A DNA stretch of 64,000 nt from Zhongshania sp. R06B22 (GTDB lineage: Bacteria; Pseudomonadota; Gammaproteobacteria; Pseudomonadales; Spongiibacteraceae): assembly GCF_040892595.1 (NCBI RefSeq), contig NZ_JBFRYB010000001.1:2790001-2854000 (forward strand), written 5' to 3'. Under the pieces are notes generated by a model. It ran no database searches. It was not told the DNA's origin and was given only the letters and a program-made list of their open reading frames with translations. Below are positions 1 to 7,817 of this stretch, piece by piece. The position numbers were made by a program, and so were the translations under genes. Every line of letters begins with the position of its first letter. Position 1 is the stretch's first letter.

Positions 1-1304
1 CGTTGAAGATTAGCATCCCAGCTAAAGCTGCCGTAATGCCGCCAATCATAAATTAGATGCCATTCACCGAAGCCAGATTCATTTTGTTCATAAATCAATA
101 CCGGTTCGTCAAACGGCCAAGCTACATAAAGGTAGGCTGCAAACGCCGCCTTGGCTCGCACATTAAAGTCTGCTAGCTCGACACCCGCCCGTTCTTGCAT
201 TGACACCGTCATACCACCGCTTATATTACAGGCGCTGCACTCACAGCTAGCGCCATCCCCCAGCACACCCAGCTGCACAAGACACACATCAGATTCTGCG
301 GCCAGCGCGGCAATACGGGTTTTAGCGTGCTTGCGGTCACGAAAGACCGCAAGCGACTCTTGGGTCTTAGTAATATTGGCAGGTAGGCCGGAACGCAAAC
401 GCAGCTGCATGCCACCACTATCCCCTTCTATAAAGCGCACGCAGCAAGGTTTACCTGTGGCCTTGGTACGGCGCTGCATTTCGGGCTGCTCAGCGCGCAA
501 GGCGCGACTTAAATAAAGCCCGGCAGACAGCGCTCCCGACAGCATCTGCCATTGAACGCCGCACACCCGGCGCGCCAGCTTAGTCGCTTTACTATCCCGA
601 GTACTATTGCTGAAATGACTGAGTACCTGATCTTGTAGCGACTCTGCACTCCCTAAATACAGCAACTCCCCAGCCTGACCGAGTAAGCGATAAATACCCG
701 GCTGACATGGAATAGCGTCAATATCCTTTTGAGAAATAGATGGTGGCAGTACCGGCAAACCAAGTTGCAAGCCGACCTCAAAATTAAAAACCGCCTCGCC
801 CCTGTCCGCTCGCGCGTAATCAAGAAACGCCTTCATGGCATCTACATCGGCCATCGCGCGGTGATGCACCTCCGAGTAAAAACCAATGCGATGACAAATA
901 GCCTCTAAGCCGTGCTTCGGCCAGTCTGGATACAAAACCCGGGCCAGCTTTAAAGTACACAACACCCGTGGTTGATACTCGCGGCCAACTCGCGAATAAT
1001 TTATCCGCAAAAATCCCGAATCAAAACGGGCGTTATGAGCGACTAAAACTGCATTATCTAGATAAGTCCAAAGCTCGGCTTGCACAGCATTAAACGTCGG
1101 CTTACCTTTTAGTATTGAAGGAGAAATGCCTGTCAGACCCTGAATAAAACTGGGCACAGCGCAACGAGGATCAAGCAAGGACTGCCAGCTGGCATCGACA
1201 TTATCACCAACTAGGCGTACGGCCACCTCCATAATTTCATCATGCGCGGGCTGTCCACCTGTTGTTTCAAGATCCACCAAGGCAAAAAGTACACCGCTTA
1301 GCAT
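1..1304 (-). CDS. DnaQ-like 3'-5' exonuclease fused to a GIY-YIG domain (partial, C-terminus missing)
   Basis: An open frame starts at the ATG at 1304 and runs off the left edge with no stop (434 codons visible). Residues 1-165 form a DEDDh exonuclease: Asp11 and Glu13 in DLETTG, Asp95 in HNARFD, and His148/Asp153 in HRAMAD, so all four acidic ligands and the catalytic His are present. Residues about 200-280 resemble the UvrC-type GIY-YIG domain (PGIY at 202-205, YLG at 216-218). The arginine that normally follows in that helix is Gln226 here, so this second nuclease centre looks degraded. Such fusions are known in proteobacteria; a DNA repair or proofreading role is inferred. The exonuclease call is firm, the fate of the GIY-YIG half less so. 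Confidence 0.85.
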   Translation of the reverse strand, partial: MLSGVLFALVDLETTGGQPAHDEIMEVAVRLVGDNVDASWQSLLDPRCAVPSFIQGLTGISPSILKGKPTFNAVQAELWTYLDNAVLVAHNARFDSGFLRINYSRVGREYQPRVLCTLKLARVLYPDWPKHGLEAICHRIGFYSEVHHRAMADVDAMKAFLDYARADRGEAVFNFEVGLQLGLPVLPPSISQKDIDAIPCQPGIYRLLGQAGELLYLGSAESLQDQVLSHFSNSTRDSKATKLARRVCGVQWQMLSGALSAGLYLSRALRAEQPEMQRRTKATGKPCCVRFIEGDSGGMQLRLRSGLPANITKTQESLAVFRDRKHAKTRIAALAAESDVCLVQLGVLGDGASCECSACNISGGMTVSMQERAGVELADFNVRAKAAFAAYLYVAWPFDEPVLIYEQNESGFGEWHLIYDWRHYGSFSWDANLQ

Positions 1305-1549
1305 TCAAAACTCCGGCGTTGATGACCATGCCCTCTACAACTCAGCAAGCCAAGCATCTAATTCCCCTCAAGCAGCGTAATAAAGGGCTATTATGAGTAA
1401 TCGTTAGCACACTCACCAGCATTGAAGTATTCGGTGCCGGCAAACGCGGCGTTCACACCGCTAACATCACTCTTGGCTGCACTGAAGATAGAGGCTGCCG
1501 AGTATTCCGCTGCCATTTGAAGTTGAAATCAAAATACGGAGTTTTAACC

Positions 1550-2104
1550 ATGCGACTAATTTCGACTTTCCTATTTTTCTGTATTGCACTGACATCGATG
1601 GCACATGCCACAGACAGCAACTGGCAGTGTCCAGAGAACTTAAAGCAAATTCGCCCCACCCTAGAAGCGGGCGATCTAAACTTATGTGACACCGTAAAAA
1701 GTGCAAAGCTAGTACTCGTCGTAAACACGGCCAGTATGTGCGGATTCACACCACAGTTTGAAGGCTTAGAAGCGCTGTATCAGGAATTTAAAGATCAAGG
1801 CCTATTGGTACTCGGTGTACCCACTGCAGACTTTGGTGGCCAAGAATACGATGACGCCAAAAAAACCTCTAAAGTCTGCCACGCCAATTACGGGGTCAGT
1901 TTTCCTGTCTTTCATAAATCCTGTATTCGCTGCGACACACCTGATCCACTGCTTAAATTAGTCGCGGATACCAGCGGCACTGCCCCCAAGTGGAATTTTT
2001 ATAAATATGTATTTGACCCCGCTACAGGTCACTCAGAAAGCTTCAACTCAATGACAACGCCAGGTGCGAGTTCATTGCGTAACGCGATAACAACGCGGCT
2101 TTAA
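1550..2104 (+). CDS. Exported glutathione peroxidase family protein
   Basis: This 184-residue protein begins with a signal peptide (residues 1-20, ending AHA), so it should act in the periplasm or outside, unlike cytoplasmic BtuE. The glutathione peroxidase catalytic set is present: peroxidatic Cys64 (ASMCGFT), Gln98 (GGQE), and Trp148/Asn149 (KWNF). Cys110 (VCHANYG) sits where the resolving cysteine of thioredoxin-dependent members lies, so thioredoxin-like reductants are more likely than glutathione. The ATG at 1550 is chosen over a TTG at 1517 because it has a GGAG ribosome site and gives the clean signal peptide. The stop codon overlaps the next start by one base (TAATG), implying translational coupling. 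Confidence 0.88.
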   Translation: MRLISTFLFFCIALTSMAHATDSNWQCPENLKQIRPTLEAGDLNLCDTVKSAKLVLVVNTASMCGFTPQFEGLEALYQEFKDQGLLVLGVPTADFGGQEYDDAKKTSKVCHANYGVSFPVFHKSCIRCDTPDPLLKLVADTSGTAPKWNFYKYVFDPATGHSESFNSMTTPGASSLRNAITTRL

Positions 2105-3207
2105 TGCACATAAGTCGGCCTATCCTTGGGCATACTCATAAGAGGCGGGTCATTAAACGCTATCTAGCTGCTGCCGCTTGCTTGCTCATACTACAAGGCT
2201 GTTCAGATACCAGTGGGCTAGAGGCAAGTTGGCAAGATTATCTGTCCCGGCTGAGTCGCGTTCTCGACCGAGACATCAGTCGCGACCCCAGTGGTGAGGT
2301 ATTGCATTTTCCGCGCACCCGCGACATCGCAATGACATTCGCGCCAAGCAATATCGATATCTTAGATTTCTTGCGTATGCGCCGCTGCGCCTTGCGAGAA
2401 ACCATTGCCCAACGCAATAGCATACTCGGCAGACACGGTGACGAGAGCGCCAAGTTACTTTTTGATTTGCGCTTTTTAAATGAAGCTCGAGAATGTATTC
2501 AATTACTTAAAGATGATGGTAATGACAGCCTAGCCTCACAACTCAGCGACGCCGCGCGACTAAAACAACAGGAGCTACCCAAGCGCATCTTTGCTGCCGG
2601 TATCGCAGGAGACGAGTTTCGTGAATTTTGGAAAATGCCTCCAGACTTACGTGACTACCCTAGTAGCGGAGAAGACCCCAGCATTGCGGCTCTCGCGCGC
2701 TGGCAGCGTTGGCAGCAGCGATGGCTCGCCGGGAACTGGGAGCACGACGCCAACGATGTGCTAACGACCTTGGGCCATATACGCATGGGCGGCGGCGGAT
2801 CGCTACTCAAAGCAGAAGAACTGAATACCCGTGAATTGCGCGCCGCTGCCAAGCTCATTGACCAGCGGATATCAGGGCGCGCACTTTGCCTAAAGCCATC
2901 GCCAACAAGCTCGGCGCAACAATTTCGCAATGTGCTCGGCAGTCGTTTTATTGGGGTTATCCAGCAACAGGCCAGTCTGATAAATCAGCATAAATATGGC
3001 CTACTGAAGAATATTGACACTATTGAAAACGAGTTATTCTCAGCAATGGCCGCCCAGGACGCTGAGGTACCGCAGGCTTACCTCAACTGGCTTAGCCAGC
3101 GCACTGCACTGCTTGCAAACGCCACCAAAGCACATCAGCGACACGTTAAACTTGCCGGCGAGCTCTTAAGCCAATGCGGACTATCCCCCGGTGGCAACAG
3201 TCCCTAG
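2104..3207 (+). CDS. DUF3080 family lipoprotein
   Basis: A 367-residue predicted outer-membrane or periplasmic lipoprotein. A basic stretch (KRR, KR) precedes a hydrophobic segment and an LQGC lipobox at about residues 30-33. The start of the mature protein (W-x-DYLSRLSRVL) matches what I remember of the DUF3080 family, which has no known function. The rest is mostly helical and charged. It begins inside the stop codon of the peroxidase gene, so the two are cotranscribed and translationally coupled. It converges on the ligase gene downstream with only nine bases between. Family assignment is by memory of the pattern; no biochemical role can be read. Confidence 0.7.
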   Translation: MHISRPILGHTHKRRVIKRYLAAAACLLILQGCSDTSGLEASWQDYLSRLSRVLDRDISRDPSGEVLHFPRTRDIAMTFAPSNIDILDFLRMRRCALRETIAQRNSILGRHGDESAKLLFDLRFLNEARECIQLLKDDGNDSLASQLSDAARLKQQELPKRIFAAGIAGDEFREFWKMPPDLRDYPSSGEDPSIAALARWQRWQQRWLAGNWEHDANDVLTTLGHIRMGGGGSLLKAEELNTRELRAAAKLIDQRISGRALCLKPSPTSSAQQFRNVLGSRFIGVIQQQASLINQHKYGLLKNIDTIENELFSAMAAQDAEVPQAYLNWLSQRTALLANATKAHQRHVKLAGELLSQCGLSPGGNSP

Positions 3208-3216
3208 CTAGAATAT

Positions 3217-4683
3217 TCAACGTCGACGTTTTTCCATACGGCGTAAAAAAACCTCCATAACCGATTCGTAAAGTCCATCGCCAAGAAACAGGTCTTCCAC
3301 TCCAGAATCAATACTGGGGTTGTCGTTTACCTCGATAATCACCACACGATTATCGGACTGTTTGACGTCTACCCCGTAAAAGCCATCACCTATCAATTTA
3401 CAGGCCTTAACTGCAACATCTAAGACCTTCTTTGGCACCTCGTACGTTGGCATGGTGTCAAAGCCGCCAGACTGGCTTTTACTGCTACCGTGCTTATAGA
3501 TTTGCCAATGATTACGCACCATATAGTAACGACAGGCAAACAGTGGTTTACCGTCTAGTACGCCAATTCGCCAATCGTAATCGGTATACATAAACTCCTG
3601 GGCAAGCAACAGTGCCGATTTATCCAGCAAGCGCCGACTTTCCGTCACTAAGCTTTCCCAGTCTTCCACTTTCACCACACCGCGAGAAAATGATCCGTCC
3701 GGCACCTTGAGTACAATTGGGTAACCAAAGGTGTCGGCGATACGCCGCAGCTCCTCAGGATTGTCGCGGCGCAGAAACTCCGTTCGAGGCGTTGCTACTT
3801 TGTGACTACTCAGCAAATCGGCGAGATAAATTTTATTGGTACAGCGCAAAATAGACGTCGGATCATCCATCACCACCAAGCCTTCCGCTGCCGCTTTTTT
3901 TGCAAACCGATAGGTGTGGTGATCCACCGAGGTGGTCTCACGAATAAATAGACCGTCATATTCTGGCAGTCGCAGATAGTCCTTCTTAGTAATCAGCTCC
4001 GCAGAGATACCTAAGCTTGCAGCCGCCTTGGTAAATTTACGCAGTGCGCCTTTATCACTCGGTGGCAATTTCTCGTCAGGATCAACCAGTATGGCCAAAT
4101 CATAGCGAAAACTTTTTCTCGCCTTGGGCTTGCGCCACATCTTACTGCTGAAACGCTCAAACGTTGACGCAAACGCCTCTTGCTCGCCACCGAGTTTCAG
4201 GGATTTGAGCGCGATCATTTGCAGCTTTTTAATCTGCCAGCGGTGTTTATATTCTAGAGTGATTTCAATGAGTGGCGACGGGAAGCGCTCGAACACCGCC
4301 TTTGCAATGGCCGCGTATTCCGGCGCCAAACACTCGCCAAACCAACTTCTGACACTAACGCTTTCGCCAGACTTAGCCGCAGCTAATTTGGCCAATAATG
4401 GCTCAACGCCCTCCAGTAGAATATCTGAAAGCGACTTACGATCCAGCTCGCTAAGGGTATTCACTGATGGCAACACATTGTGACTGCGAGCCTCTGCCAA
4501 TAGCGAGCAATAGTAACCGGTGCCTAAATATCGATAGCTTCGGCAGAGATTAATCACCCGTACCCGTTCGCCAGTGCTTTGCGTTACCCGCTCAAGATAG
4601 TCGTCAAAGGTGATTACATCCTGCGAAGGGTAGTAAGGTGACCAATCTTTTAGATCATCAACCACAACAAAAAAACGCGACAT
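3217..4683 (-). CDS. RimK-like ATP-grasp ligase with N-terminal RLAN domain
   Basis: A 488-residue protein. The first ~190 residues, beginning MSRFFVVVDDLKDW, are the RLAN-type domain found only in front of certain RimK-like ligases. The C-terminal ~290 residues are an ATP-grasp fold: YPIVLKVPDGSFSRGV supplies the ATP-binding lysine and glycine loop, and IIEVNDNPSID carries the Glu and Asn that bind magnesium. Family members join an amino acid or peptide to a carboxylate through an acyl phosphate. The start at 4683 is preferred over 4719 because TAGGA precedes it and known relatives begin MS-x-FF. It diverges from the GNAT/C39 and DUF1704 genes, its usual companions. Substrate unknown. Confidence 0.85.
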   Translation of the reverse strand: MSRFFVVVDDLKDWSPYYPSQDVITFDDYLERVTQSTGERVRVINLCRSYRYLGTGYYCSLLAEARSHNVLPSVNTLSELDRKSLSDILLEGVEPLLAKLAAAKSGESVSVRSWFGECLAPEYAAIAKAVFERFPSPLIEITLEYKHRWQIKKLQMIALKSLKLGGEQEAFASTFERFSSKMWRKPKARKSFRYDLAILVDPDEKLPPSDKGALRKFTKAAASLGISAELITKKDYLRLPEYDGLFIRETTSVDHHTYRFAKKAAAEGLVVMDDPTSILRCTNKIYLADLLSSHKVATPRTEFLRRDNPEELRRIADTFGYPIVLKVPDGSFSRGVVKVEDWESLVTESRRLLDKSALLLAQEFMYTDYDWRIGVLDGKPLFACRYYMVRNHWQIYKHGSSKSQSGGFDTMPTYEVPKKVLDVAVKACKLIGDGFYGVDVKQSDNRVVIIEVNDNPSIDSGVEDLFLGDGLYESVMEVFLRRMEKRRR

Positions 4684-4925
4684 CAGCCAAATCCTAAGGG
4701 GGCAAACAATGACCGGCATTCTGCGGCCAATTTATACCATTAACAATATGCCGATGATGATTGTGCCCAGTAAATATTGCGCAGTATGATCCATGCTTTA
4801 GCGGGGGATATTTAAACCATGTATTTAGCATCATCAAACGCTGTCAACGACGCTATGGCAAGGCTATTCACAATTCTTATCGACGCCGGCGGCAAATGTA
4901 TTGCCCAGCACTGCGTCGCCGTCTG

Positions 4926-6035
4926 ATGAACCTCATTCGCGCCGCCGTCAAGAACGATCTAGATGCCCTAGATGCCATAGAGCAGCGCTGTTTTAGCGGC
5001 GACAAACTCTCGCGCAGAAGCTTTAATAGCTTAATCAAACCCGGCGCCCACTCAAGCTCCATCATACTGAATGACAATATTCCATGTGGCTATAGCATTG
5101 TGCTGTTTCGAACTGGGACCAGCCTGGCCAGATTATATTCAGTAGCTTTAGATCCCGACTTTCGCGGTAAAGGACTCGCTCAAGAACTCATTGCCCACGC
5201 AGAAGCACAAGCTCGTCAACGCGACTGCTTGTTTATGCGACTAGAAGTGCGCGTAGACAATCCAGCTGCTATCGCGCTTTACGAAAAATTAGGCTATTTG
5301 TCCTTCGATCGTATTGAAGATTATTACGAAGATGGCTGCACCGCCCTGCGTTTTGAAAAACGACTGCAGGCAGAAAGAGGCTCGCTGATTACTGAACCGC
5401 CGGTCTACTATCGGCAAACCACCGAATTCACTTGCGGGCCGGCAGCACTGATGATGGCGATGCGCAATATAGACGCAAATTATCCAATTAGCCGTCGCGA
5501 AGAACTGCAAATATGGCGGGAAGCCACAACAATATTTATGACCACGGGGCATGGTGGCTGCTCACCCCAAGGACTCACTCTCGCCGCCCTAAAGCGTGGC
5601 TTTGCAGCGCGCTTATATATAAACCGCAGCGGCACACCGTTTATTGACAGCGTGCGCAGCGAGGAAAAGCGCCAAGTTATCGAAGTTGTGCATCAAGACT
5701 TTAGCGAGCAACTTCAAGACTACCCCGACAGTGTAGAGATTAACCCGCTTGGGCCGGGACAGTTTCGTGAGATTCTGGATCGTCACGATCATGTTATTGT
5801 CCTTATCAGCACTTGGGCCCTCAACCGTAATCGGGCTCCGCACTGGGTGTACGTCAGCAAGTCCGACCAACACTTTGTGTATATCAGCGATCCCGACACC
5901 AACGACAGCCGCTGGCAGAGTGAAACTGACTTTATGCATGTACCCATTAGCATCAATGCCTTCATTAATATGGCAAGCTTCGGACGTAACCGCCTGCGCT
6001 GCCTGCTGGCCATCCACACGCAAAATTCAGAGTAG
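4926..6035 (+). CDS. GNAT acetyltransferase fused to a C39-like cysteine peptidase
   Basis: A 369-residue two-domain protein. Residues 1-~148 are a GNAT acyltransferase with the acetyl-CoA loop RGKGLA and the closing NPAAIALYEKLGY motif. Residues ~155-365 are a papain-like C39-family domain with Gln164 and Cys170 in RQTTEFTCGPAAL, His306 in APHWVYV and Asp322 in SDPD, so the catalytic tetrad looks complete. The ATG at 4926 gives a normal GNAT N-terminus, but its ribosome site is weak and 4896 is an alternative. The DUF1704 gene begins ten bases after its stop. Peptide tailoring (N-acylation plus cleavage or amide transfer) is inferred from the domains. Confidence 0.83.
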   Translation: MNLIRAAVKNDLDALDAIEQRCFSGDKLSRRSFNSLIKPGAHSSSIILNDNIPCGYSIVLFRTGTSLARLYSVALDPDFRGKGLAQELIAHAEAQARQRDCLFMRLEVRVDNPAAIALYEKLGYLSFDRIEDYYEDGCTALRFEKRLQAERGSLITEPPVYYRQTTEFTCGPAALMMAMRNIDANYPISRREELQIWREATTIFMTTGHGGCSPQGLTLAALKRGFAARLYINRSGTPFIDSVRSEEKRQVIEVVHQDFSEQLQDYPDSVEINPLGPGQFREILDRHDHVIVLISTWALNRNRAPHWVYVSKSDQHFVYISDPDTNDSRWQSETDFMHVPISINAFINMASFGRNRLRCLLAIHTQNSE

Positions 6036-6045
6036 ATTACTGCAT

Positions 6046-7356
6046 ATGAGTAATAAACTAGATCTTCAATATCAAGAGTCTCTCAAACAACTTTCCGAGT
6101 CCCTGATTGCTATTCAAAAACCCATTCTTATTCTTGATTCTATTAAATGGCCGCAATCCATAGAGCAGCAGTTTTTCCGCGATAAGGCAGAAAAGTTGCC
6201 CGCCGTTGATCGCGACTATTATCTGCGCAATCCTCTCAATTTTGACCCGGCCGCTAAGAGTGCGGAGCTCTCCCAATTACAACGGCAAGTTGAGCAACGC
6301 CTGGGCAAAAATGACCCCCTCGGCAATATACTGGCCGAAACCATCGAGCAGTATCTTACTGTGATTAAATTGGTCGAAAACCGTGGCAAGCCTGAATTTT
6401 TGAACGCCAGCAGAGAACTCTACGGTTCAGCCCGAGATCATTTACAAGGCGACAAACTCACCCTGATCGAAATGGGGCAGCGCCTCTGCCATATTTTCTC
6501 GCTACCGGCCGCCAAACATCTGGCGGCGGCCTACCCGAAAAATATAAGCGCCGAAGCCGCCGTAGAACAATTACAGCAACGTCTAAAGCCTTATTTTGCC
6601 GAGAGTGCCTTTACGGTGAGAGAAACTGACGGCATCGTCTCCGACGCTTCTGCGGGAGGCGACTGCATCAAGGTTAATACCCACTCCTCGTTTTCCAGTC
6701 TCGACTTGCAAGTGTTAGAAGTCCACGAGGGATGGGTTCACGTTGGCACCACCCTAAACGGCCGCAACCAAGATTGGGCGACCTGGCTGAGTGTAGGCTC
6801 GCCCAGAATCACCGCCCTTCAAGAAGGTCTAGCGGTATTAATTGAAACCCTAACATTCAGTTCCTTTCCAGAGCGCGCAAGGCGGATAAGCGACCGTGTT
6901 GTGGCCATCGACATGGCTGAAAATGGCGCGGATTTTCTGGATGTATACCGACACTTTTTAGCCCAAGGCTTAAGTCAGCACGACAGCTATAAAATTGCTC
7001 AACGTGTTTTTCGCGGCGGCATGGTGGAAGGTGGCAGTTGTTTTACCAAAGACCTTTCTTACGTAAAGGGCTTTGTTGAAACCGTAAACTTTATCCGCAG
7101 TGCTATTCTGGCGGACAAGCCAGAACTTTTACCCATGCTGTTCGTGGGCAAGGTCGCTTTAGACGACATTCCCGTGCTCCACCAATATCAGCAGGCTGGT
7201 TTAATAAAAGCGCCACGCTATTTACCGCCGATGTTCCGCGATCTAAATGGCCTATATGTGTGGTTTGGATTTTCTAGCGGTATGTCGCTATTAGACATAG
7301 AACAGGTTCAGCTACATTTTAAAAACTTATTCGAGCAAAATATCGTCATAGCCTAG
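6046..7356 (+). CDS. DUF1704 / QEGLA-motif protein, putative zinc carboxypeptidase
   Basis: A 436-residue protein of the family named in bacteria for its QEGLA motif (flavohemoglobin expression-modulating, TIGR02421). The motif is at 259-263, preceded by HEGWVH at 227-232. HExxxH plus a downstream Glu is the zinc site of the eukaryotic DUF1704 members MATCAP1/2, which remove the C-terminal tyrosine of tubulin. A metallo-carboxypeptidase activity is therefore plausible; the bacterial substrate is unknown. The ATG at 6046 lies ten bases after the previous stop. A longer reading frame back to 5749 only overlaps the upstream gene. It forms an operon with the GNAT/C39 gene, opposite the ATP-grasp ligase. 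Confidence 0.82.
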   Translation: MSNKLDLQYQESLKQLSESLIAIQKPILILDSIKWPQSIEQQFFRDKAEKLPAVDRDYYLRNPLNFDPAAKSAELSQLQRQVEQRLGKNDPLGNILAETIEQYLTVIKLVENRGKPEFLNASRELYGSARDHLQGDKLTLIEMGQRLCHIFSLPAAKHLAAAYPKNISAEAAVEQLQQRLKPYFAESAFTVRETDGIVSDASAGGDCIKVNTHSSFSSLDLQVLEVHEGWVHVGTTLNGRNQDWATWLSVGSPRITALQEGLAVLIETLTFSSFPERARRISDRVVAIDMAENGADFLDVYRHFLAQGLSQHDSYKIAQRVFRGGMVEGGSCFTKDLSYVKGFVETVNFIRSAILADKPELLPMLFVGKVALDDIPVLHQYQQAGLIKAPRYLPPMFRDLNGLYVWFGFSSGMSLLDIEQVQLHFKNLFEQNIVIA

Positions 7357-7467
7357 GGCTAAACACACAAATTTGTATTTGCCCGCGTAAACGTGTCTGC
7401 CGAACCGGCTGCAAGCTGACCAAAACCAAAGCGCACTGAGGAAGCGCGCTTACTAGGCCAGTTTTTA

Positions 7468-7749
7468 TCAGCCGTAAATACAAAGATAGGCTGTATTAAC
7501 CGCAACCTGCAAATCAAAATGACTGTTAGCTGGCACATCAAATCCTTGGCCCGCTGCAAACGTCTGCCATTCCGTTTGACCCGGCAAGAGCACAGTCAAG
7601 GCGCCGCTAATCACTTCCATGCGCTCTGCCGCCTCTGTTCCAAAACGATACTCACCTGCTGACATCACCCCAACAGAGGCGGGTTTGGTGTCTGTCGCAA
7701 ATCCTAGCGACTGGACCTTGTCATCAAAATAGCTGCTGTGCTTAATCAT
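7468..7749 (-). CDS. ppnP: Pyrimidine/purine nucleoside phosphorylase PpnP
   Basis: A 93-residue single-cupin protein matching PpnP (YaiE, formerly DUF1255). Recognisable stretches are the N-terminal YFDDKVQSLGF, PGQTEW in the middle and FDVPANSHFDL near the end. The family cleaves nucleosides with phosphate to free base and ribose 1-phosphate, for broad purine and pyrimidine substrates. Length is standard. AGGAAACG lies just upstream of the ATG. It is a single gene between the DUF1704 cluster and the RND transporter; the adjacency suggests no functional link. Confidence 0.92.
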   Translation of the reverse strand: MIKHSSYFDDKVQSLGFATDTKPASVGVMSAGEYRFGTEAAERMEVISGALTVLLPGQTEWQTFAAGQGFDVPANSHFDLQVAVNTAYLCIYG

Positions 7750-7817
7750 AAACGTTTCCTAAAGGGACGAAAAAACCGCGCCATCATACTCGGCCGTTAC
7801 ATCGTACACCAGCGACC

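Noticed and set aside
5749..6045. N-terminal extension of the DUF1704 protein
   Set aside because: It overlaps the C39 coding region in another frame, and the family starts at MSNKLDLQ.
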